A stretch of DNA of 64,000 nucleotides, from contig CM026568.1 in the NCBI GenBank assembly GCA_015143295.1, positions 18,296,607 through 18,360,606 of the forward strand, given 5' to 3'. The notes below the pieces were generated by a model. The model saw only the letters and a program-made list of their open reading frames with translations. It did not search any database and was not told the origin of the DNA. Source of the DNA: Tetracentron sinense. Its lineage: Eukaryota; Streptophyta; Magnoliopsida; Trochodendrales; Trochodendraceae. Below are positions 56,655 to 64,000 of this stretch, in pieces. The position numbers were made by a program, and so were the translations under genes. Within the stretch, counting starts at the first letter, position 1, and each line of letters starts with the position of its first letter.

Positions 56655-57758
56655 AACAATTCACTATAAGCAAAAAAGATGCACAATCAGAATTGGATAT
56701 TAAATATGCTACTACACATTAAATTGCCACATCCTCCAAATCGGTCAATAATAATCAAATCCATGTTATCAGATCGAAAACTACCCATGACTATTGTCCT
56801 TGGTAATAATCATCTCCAACTATCATGTATTGATTGTCATTGACGAGATAGGCATATTTAGATAGAAAATATCTATCTACCCACAATTAATTTATTATTA
56901 ATAATCATGCTCATAATATATGCATATATTTGTACAAGTGGGTGTACCAGAATAAATGTGTGCAATCATTTCATCATCGTCTATAAAAATAATATCTTGA
57001 CGATAGGACCATCGGAGGCCGGCAAGAAAAAAAACGGCAACAATCACTTTGGTCTCCCTACTAATAATACAATCAATTGTATTAATGACCCATGATCACA
57101 AGATAATCAAATCCAAGGTGGAGTCGAAATAAAACCAGTATACACCAAAATGATATTCTGTGTGCGTGCACACAAATATAAGTGTAGCAAAATATGTGTT
57201 ATTAGTTTCTGAAATCTAGAAGAATCTATTGTCTGGGGCAATTGCCTCACAATGTATAATGATACTCAGTTCGATTCATTGTCAAAGCCTACATTGCCTT
57301 TCAAGTTATTAAAAAGAATCAGTTCTATCTCTCCATAACATCTTTTGAGGAAAGGCTCACTTTCCTGCATCTAAGAATGTCTCAGCCCCTTAGTACTCCC
57401 AACCTTCGAAAGATTTTTAAGGTACTTGTTCAAAAAAACAAGGTTGACCTAGCAACAAAATTCATGCCTATAGATATCCAGATGCAGGAATACCCCCCCC
57501 CCCCCCCCCCCCAAAATCCACCCATTTTATACCAAACAATCAACCTGAAAACTTTGTATTAGTGACCATCCAATCTATCACATTGTCTTGTACACAAATT
57601 AAAAATGGCAAATCCTTCATAAAGGAAATCCGTTTAACTGGTGGTGGACTATCCTGGTGCAATACATTTTCTAGGTGGGAGTGGGACTAACCAGTTGTTG
57701 CACCATCTCATTCACTGACTACCAATGGCATCCTAGATGAGCACAACAACCAATTTCT
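56655..57758. other. Non-coding DNA with a poly-C run
   Basis: No gene. It may include the copia 2 leader, but no PBS or LTR is recognisable. A run of 20 C lies at 57493-57512. Confidence 0.5.
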
Positions 57759-58283
57759 TCACCCAACTAATGGAGTTTTCCTTAATTTATCTAGTTTCTC
57801 ACCCAAAATTTGAGCAATATCATTCTTCCCCTCATCAAGAAGAGCTTGTTTTAGATTAATGTTATACATCTGGCCTGGAGGTCTAATACCCAAATTGAGC
57901 ATCTCTTGAAAGAACTTACAGATATCATCTAACTTTTTTCGTTGCAGAGGCTATTAATCAAAGCTGAGAACATATGCATACTAGGAAGAACTCCCTTGTC
58001 CTTCATCTGGTCCCAGACCCTTAAAGCCATATCAACTCGCTTCTCATTATAGAACATCCTCACTTTGATCGTGTATGGGCTCAGGCTTGGTTTACATCCG
58101 GGCTCCCCACACATTCTCTGGAAAACTGAGTGGGCTTCTTTGCTTCTTCGATCTTTTATCAGATGGTGTAGGATTATATCGTAGGTCTGAGAATTCGGGC
58201 CGATGCCACATTTCCTCATCTCATCAACCACCCGATATGCGTCATATAACTGCATCGACCAACAATAATGTAAGGTCATATTT

Positions 58284-60088
58284 TGTATTGCCTTAATTCT
58301 GATGTCAAAATAGTGTCAATATAAGTCTAGTGTCGCTATTCCTCTGGTTGATGAAGATTGGTGAAGATGAAGCTCCAAAGATTCAAGAGAAGTACATTCC
58401 GATTTCAAGCTTCGCTCACACTCTTAGGATGGTAAGAGACGTAGATACCTAGTGGTTACCTAACGTAGTGAAACTTGTGAAAAGAGAAGAAGAACACCGT
58501 CTTCAACCCGAATAACCCTTGAATCCACAAGGAAAAAGAGAGAAATTCAAAATTCTATTGATAAAAACTCTGTTGCAATTGCTTACAAGAGTATTTATAT
58601 ACTCCTAAAAACCCTAATTCCCGAAATAGTAAAAATTACTAAAAATAGTAAAAATCTTAAATTGACCCAAACTCTACCAAAAGTCTTAAAAGAACTATTT
58701 AAGACTTTTTAAAATAAAAACGGACTCAAAATACCTTAAAACGACCTAAAACAGAAATTGCCAAAAATAGAAAGTTTTCTCTAAAAAGTGAGATTTGGAC
58801 CCTTTAATAGTCTTTTCTGGGCGTTTTGAATGACTTATTCATCTTAGCTAGTTACCACGATGTTGGTCTCGTCGATATCTTCGATTTGAGTACTCGTGGG
58901 TTCCGAGGCGACGTCTGGATCGAAAGTTATGGCCGTTTGAAGTTTAAGGTGCAAATTTTGACTTCCGACTCTCTTTAAACTTATCTTGCTATTCCAAGAA
59001 GTCGTTTGCCACTTGTTCTACATCATTACCATAGGTGGAATTGACTTAGAACATCTTAAACAGATACCCTAGGAGATTAAAAATTGACTCATGTAATGTT
59101 AATAGCATTTAGATGATCTTAATTAGGTTTTGGATGTTGAAACGGGGGTGGCAGTGCAAAACAATCAAAATTTGCACAGGCCATTCGAACGCCCATCTTG
59201 GCCGTTCGAACGCCCAAGAACGGCTGGCTGGCCATTCGAACGGGCAATTGAGATCAATTCTAGTAAGCTCTCTAGCACCCCTTTTTTGTCTGTTTTCAAC
59301 CAAATACAAGGCCGTTCGAATCCCCCTCATGGTCGTTCGAACGGACCTTGTATTTTTGTTTTCTAATTTCATCTGAACTCTGTTTTGGCAAGTGCTATTG
59401 CCTTGGCTATTTATTGGATGATTCCTTAGCCCATTCTAAGGAATTTGAGAGAGAGTTTAGAGACTACTCTGAATATTTTAAGGTTCTTAAATCTCCACTT
59501 GGTGTATACCCTTAGTTCTCCTCTCTCATGTTCTAATTGATGCAAGATCGAATTGTTCTATCTTAAATTGCATCGATTGATCTCCATTATCATTAGAGAT
59601 CCCACTGGAGCAGTTTTTCGTTCCTTCATATTAGTTTGAACTCTGTGTGAGTGTTGGTTGGCGTTGCCAAAGCCATCGAGGACGGAGATCGATCGTGGAT
59701 TGTAGATTGAAACTTTAAGAAAAGTTGGCCGGTCAGGAACCGGACCTATTGCTGCAGAGATCGAACGAGGAGTTCGTGGTTGTTCTATAAGATGAAGAAT
59801 CTGTACCGAGGAACAGTGTTTGGTGTCCGGTTGGGTAAGATTTGGTCTTATGTTTGATAACTTATTCTCATAGTGGATTTTGTGCTTGACTAGGTCCCAT
59901 GGTTTTTCCTGGAAGTTTTTCACGTAAAAATCTTGTGTGTAGTGGACTGGTTGTCTTCTTTACTTTCCTCACTTATTTGCTTTGTGTGCCATAACTCTGA
60001 TTATTAATCGATAAATTAAAAATTGGTAGACATTGCTAGGAAGACTTATTCAACCCCCCTCTAGGTCAAAGGAATCATTGAACAGGGA
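58284..60088 (+). mobile_element. 1.8-kb solo LTR in the PPR pseudogene
   Basis: Flanked by a perfect 5-bp TSD tattt (58279-58283 and 60089-60093). It begins TGTATTGCCTTAATTC and its right end has attcaacccccctctaggtc, the same end as the LTR at 32764-33888 in inverse. The last bases read AACAGGGA, so the CA end is mutated or the border is 4 bp off. It contains an array of gttcgaacg boxes at 59180-59345. There is no coding domain. The family resembles SIRE-type copia LTRs (inference). Confidence 0.75.
59180..59345. repeat. Array of gttcgaacg boxes
   Basis: Six copies of ttcgaac(g) in about 165 bp (near 59182, 59206, 59235, 59313 and 59336), with flanking 'ggcc' or 'ggccatt' on most. The three short frames here are artefacts of this repeat. 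Confidence 0.85.
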
Positions 60089-60240
60089 TATTTCAAGTAA
60101 GTCCCCACAACTGCATTGTAAGTTGGTGTCTCTAGGAAAAAACCTCTGGCCTTGGATCGTTCAAAAAACTCAGGGGCCTCACTCAATCTCTTCTCTAAAC
60201 CGAATCCATTAATCAGTCAATATGTGGACTCGGTTACTAT

Positions 60241-61080
60241 CTTCCCTTTGATTCATGCAAGTTATTTTATCTTGCAAGTTACAGTCTCCCTCTGGTTAAC
60301 AATATTATGTTCTGCTGAATGCTCGGAGAAGATGGCGTTTGGATTTTTTTTGTTGAGTTTTCAAACAAAGCAAAAGTGTTTCCTTGAATAAATAAATAGG
60401 GGCAAAATCGTCAAAGGGTATCATCAATTAACAGCGTGAACCTCCGAATCTCACAGGGGAGGGGAGTGTAATTTCAGAAACAAGAATGGAGGTCTTTGAA
60501 ATTTCACCAAACCTCAGGAGAAGTGAGTGTAATTTACCCTTAAATATATTATTTGGGTAGCGAATCCTTGTGCCCAAACACCCCATATATATCATACATG
60601 TGAGTTTCAGATACCCCTAAGTCGTATTTATTAAATCTTTCGTATCCACATTTCAAATTTGAATGGCAAAGAGAATCTTTTGTAGAAAAACTCATATTTA
60701 GAAAAGCAAATAGTTAGTGTGTGAAGGCAATAGGAAGATGGTCGACCTATAAAACTCCATCCAAGGAAGATTTTAATTGAGAATGTAAAATTTTATGACT
60801 AAGCAACAACAAAGAAACAAATTGATTCAGGCAAAATTATAAAAAATCTCAGTAACAGAAGGTGATTTCACAGAAAGACAAGAAGAAAAAAACAGTCAAG
60901 ATCGGTATTGCAATATCAAGTGATGCCATACTTCTCAAGGAAGGCCCCAAAAAAAAAGATAAAAAGACCCACACGATTTCAACAGTGGAACTTGAAGGGG
61001 AAAAAGTACCGGAAAAGACACGCGTCAGCTGCAACTGTTCACACTCTGGTTAACTGGTAGAAGGTAGAAGTTGAAGGGTG
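60241..61080. other. Intergenic DNA
   Basis: No recognisable gene. The Lys-rich plus-strand frame at 60862-61053 has no domain that I know. Confidence 0.5.
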
Positions 61081-62417
61081 TGATACCCTGACTTGTACTC
61101 CGATGATAAAGTAAGTAGGTGGAGAAGATGATGAACAGTAAGGCAAACAGTAGCACTGAAAAATATATGCGTCTTTCGATCCTTTTAACACTGAAATTCT
61201 CGGGGTATTTATAGGTTAACCTTGGTATGGCCATAGATGACCATAGATGCCCATACCACGTGCCCTACACTCATTACCAAATATGTCAGTAAAATCTGCC
61301 ACCTGTTGCATCACACGTGAAAGCCTACCATTAGTTCAGTCGGTTGGGTCTGACAGCACACAGAAGTGACCTGCATTAAATGCCAAGGTAGTGCTTTCGG
61401 CCCACTTATCAGAACAATCGATCGCCTCCTGATTACCCCCTCCTGCGAGTCGGTCTCGTTGTTGACTCGAGCTCGGGTACGTTGTATATGTCTTAAAATA
61501 TGACCTGGACATCATTATCTGAGTTATAACGGACTCGTTGTTTAATTAACACCGAAAACGTTGTCGAGAATACAACGTCTACGTTGTGCACAAAACAACG
61601 AACACGTTGTCAAAACCACAACGAGAACGTTGTTCGCAAGACCACAAATACATCGTAATTTATACAACATGAACGCTATGCATCAGACAATGTTTATCCT
61701 TCTATTTTAAGCACGTGACTTAAACACATGTCCACGTGTCACTTCGTGCACAAAACAACAAAAGCTAGCTCGTTCTCCAACGTTAATTAGTTTTACGAAT
61801 TTTATCCCTTACAATTTGCCCCTTTATGAGGCTTAGAACGTAGTTCAAAGTGTCATAAACGGACAAAAGAGCGACAGACCATACCTGACTCTTCTTCCAG
61901 AATCTGAATCGTTGTGTGATTTACGCTGAGAAGATAGAACGCTCAAGCCAGCTGGTTTATGCGTGCGAACCGTTACGCCCAATTAATGCAAGACAGGCTG
62001 TCATCATTACCGTTTCGGAATTTAAAACGCTTTATATCTCTGACGGTTACTCTCTCTATGTGAAACGTCAATCCTGCCACCACTCTTTCCAGCTTCGACA
62101 CAGGTGTACGGCTCTGATGGAGGGTATTCTTGTCTTTTCCTTTCTCTGAGGTATCTATAAAAATCCCTCTGGGTTGCTTCGTTTCACTTATCTCACCATT
62201 GAAGTACTGTTACTCTGCCTCGTTTGCGTCTCAAGCGAAAGTTCAAGCTCTCTTCAGGCTCTCTCGTTTTTCTCTTTGTGGTACGCTCTTATTCCTTTTC
62301 TAACTGTCTTTATTGATTCTTCTTCTCTCTCTTTCTCTGCTTCTTTTTCTCCTTCTTTATCGTCAGTCTGCCTATCCTTTTCTTACCCACTGTTCATTGT
62401 TCCGTTTCCCTCAATCC
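61081..62417. promoter_or_regulatory. Promoter or LTR region of the transposon-derived gene
   Basis: Holds two TATA-like boxes in opposite orientation: ctataaatacc on the minus strand near 61212 and ctataaaaatcc on the plus strand near 62154, about 264 bp before the ATG at 62418. Between them lie repeated caacgt/acgttgt boxes (61555-61640) and an ABRE-like cacgtg at about 61712. This could be the U3 and leader of an LTR, but no LTR pair is visible within the window. Confidence 0.5.
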
Positions 62418-63973
62418 ATGGCTGCCGAGATCCCCATAGAATCCATTAGGCTAGATGAAGTTAGAGGCCAAACCGAAAATGAGACTAGTTGCACTGGTAG
62501 CGCACCGTATGGTGCCTACATCGAGAAATCTTCCGCCGTATGCAAACAATTAGCATATCTTAACCATTTTAGGGAGCGTTTCGCATTCCCTTCCCACGTC
62601 AACCTTCATTTCAAAAGGGAAGACGCCCATATTGACAAACGATCAGCCTGTATCGTTGTCTACCTTTCCCAACTCGAAGCTGGTCTTCAATTTCCTCTTC
62701 ATCCCGTCCTGGACGAAGTCCTTTCCACTCTACACCTTGCCCCAGGGCAAATGCACCCCAGCTTCTACAAATATATATCTATGATGATTAAATTCATCAA
62801 GGAAGGATACCCTATAGAAGCTAGACACCTCTTCCACTTCTACCACGCCGTCAGATGCCGAGGTACTGACGATGGCCCCTTTAACTATTATTCCTGGAAC
62901 AAGAAGCCGTTGTACCCAGACCTCGTCTCAGGCATCCTGGACAGAGAAAGAGGGTGGAAGGCAACTCCCTTCGTTGTCTCTGGGAGCTGGAAGGCAGAGA
63001 CTTCCACTGTGCCCAATGTTTTCCAAGATAAACCAGGTAACACAATACCGTTATCCGTTGTCCGTTGTACATTACTTCTTCTGTCTCTTCATCTCAGCGT
63101 CCGTTGTCAGTTACTTTTGTTCATCCTGCTTACTTTCGTTGTCTCACACTTTTGTTTCTATTCTTTGCAGTTGAAGGGAAGAAACTCCCGTTCAAAAAAC
63201 TTGCGCCCGAAGAGGAAAGTCTTCTTACAAACATCAAGCGAGTACGAGGTGGGGAGTTCATCCGGTGGACGCCACTACCGCATGATACTTGGAGTCTCTT
63301 CAGTAGCTCGAACCCGTCTTCACAAAGGCAACAAGGCACCTCCTCCTCTTCACCCGCAGTTGAGCCGAGCTCGGAAGAAGAAATGGCCAGCACCAACCCT
63401 CCTGCGCTGATCCGAAAGCCAAGGACAACTCGTCCTGCAACTGCGCTGCCTCCTCTTCCACCTCCTCCAAAGACAGTTCCCTCTACAACGGGAGCGACAC
63501 CTTCCGAGCCGAAACGGAAGATTCTTACCCAGGCCTAGTTCGAGGCCAGAAAGAAAAGAAAAGAGGAACAGCGCCGTGAGAAGGACAATGCACGTGCTGC
63601 CACTCCTTCTCCTTCTGCTCCTGCAACACACCAAGGAGCTAAGGCTGCAATGGGAACGCTTGTAGCCAGCACAATACCTGCTGCTACTCAAGCTGTGGCT
63701 GTCCCAATTGCTTTGAGCTCCGCGATGGTCACCGTTGCCACAACAGAGACGACCACATCACGCCTGCCCATTGGAGCACCACCGTCAGAGGACATAGACT
63801 GGTCACCCGACTTCACGCGTTTCGGGAGGCCCACCGTTAACGACTCGGTGCAGACCTCGGAGAAGGTTGTTAGGGCCTTGACCCACTCCATGAGACTTCC
63901 CCAGGACATTGCTGATGCTGGCAAGATGTCCTTGCCCCAGGTCTCTTATACAGCCTGCCAGTCCGTGGCCTCG
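62418..63973 (+). CDS. Putative gypsy-type transposon protein, partial, with an internal TAG
   Basis: The start is ATG 62418 (MAAEIPIESIRLDEVRG). Exon 1 (62418-63036) holds VYLSQLEAGLQFPLHPVLDE and LHLAPGQMHPSFYKYISMMI, the wording of the plant 'putative gypsy type transposon' domain (Transposase_28-like, from memory). The donor CAG|GTAACA (63037) and acceptor TTTGCAG (63170) remove 134 bp in phase. Exon 2 reads VEGKKLPFKKLAPEEE, RVRGGEFIRWTPLPHDTWSL, then a Ser/Pro/Thr-rich tail to TAG 63536. The same frame stays open past the TAG (FEARKKRKEEQRREKDN ... DFTRFGRPTVNDSVQTSEKV) to a second donor TCG|GTATGA at 63974, so the stop breaks a longer ORF unless it is polymorphic or spliced around. The gene continues past the window. 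Confidence 0.7.
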
Positions 63974-64000
63974 GTATGACTTCAGCCCTTTCTCCCCTAT

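Larger units (their letters stand above)
57759..60240 (-). pseudogene. PPR protein pseudogene split by an LTR
   Basis: Two blocks on the minus strand encode the C-terminal part of a pentatricopeptide-repeat protein. The upstream block (60089-60240) reads LINGFGLEKRLSEAPEFFER, KARGFFLETPTYNAVVG. The downstream block (57759-58283) reads YDAYRVVDEMRKCGIGPNSQ, TYDIILHHLIKDRRSKEAHS, VFQRMCGEPGCKPSLSPYTI, VDMALRVWDQMKDKGVLPSM, HMFSALINSLC, then after a one-base shift in an A-run near 57940 LDDICKFFQEMLNLGIRPPG, ending at TGA 57759. The 35-residue spacing of the repeats is right for PPR. PPR proteins bind organellar RNA. There is no start, only about five repeats, a stop (TAT TGA) before the first block and an LTR inside, so it is dead. 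Confidence 0.85.

Noticed and set aside
59109..59376. Three mutually overlapping frames of 78-87 aa
   Set aside because: They are translations of the gttcgaacg box array in the LTR.
60862..61053. Lys-rich 63-aa frame
   Set aside because: No recognisable family, no start context or neighbours supporting a gene.
1..64000. tRNA, rRNA or organellar DNA insertion
   Set aside because: No cloverleaf-like or rRNA-like stretch was recognised; the only pol III-like boxes are in the SINE-like repeats.

Overview
This is nuclear DNA of a flowering plant. It is AT-rich, has GT-AG introns, carries a pentatricopeptide-repeat (PPR) pseudogene, and is dominated by plant-type LTR retrotransposons (Ty3/gypsy Tat, Ty1/copia), a CACTA terminus and many MITEs. 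I cannot name the species. There are no rRNA or tRNA genes and no CRISPR array. Only one ordinary host gene looks plausible: a small two-exon membrane-protein gene at 30139-30765. A second, transposon-derived gene (putative gypsy-type transposon protein) starts at 62418 and runs off the right edge.

Layout. 1-6536: intergenic DNA packed with MITEs; three hAT-type copies have perfect 8-bp target-site duplications (TSDs). 6537-20705: a complete but decayed Tat-lineage Ty3/gypsy element with 701-bp LTRs and TSD accat. It has gag, protease, RT, two RNase H domains, integrase with two zinc-type modules, and an antisense plant-mobile-domain ORF. Its 5' LTR is split by a 3.25-kb TG...CA solo LTR (TSD acaag). 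20706-30000: MITE-rich intergenic DNA with a 1-kb hAT-like element and a (TGG)n tract. 30139-30765: the membrane-protein gene. 30931-32310: a copia gag/protease fragment. 32669-37394: a large LTR holding two nested LTRs and a foldback MITE. 37395-49806: remnants of a CACTA-like element (exon fragments and one subterminal-repeat terminus), into which a young copia element (42039-46587, TSD ataag, minus strand) has inserted. 49807-56654: a decayed second copia element (minus strand) whose RT is split by a 2.77-kb LTR (TSD tagtc). 57759-60240: a PPR pseudogene split by a 1.8-kb LTR (TSD tattt). 61080-64000: promoter or LTR-like DNA and the transposon-derived gene.

The window records layered insertions rather than a working gene system. 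Almost every long insertion can be dated relative to its host by an exact TSD. A shared trait of several unrelated LTRs here is an array of short CG-containing palindromic boxes, a different palindrome in each LTR. This is the most unusual pattern I saw. All product names rest on motifs read by eye; no database search was run.
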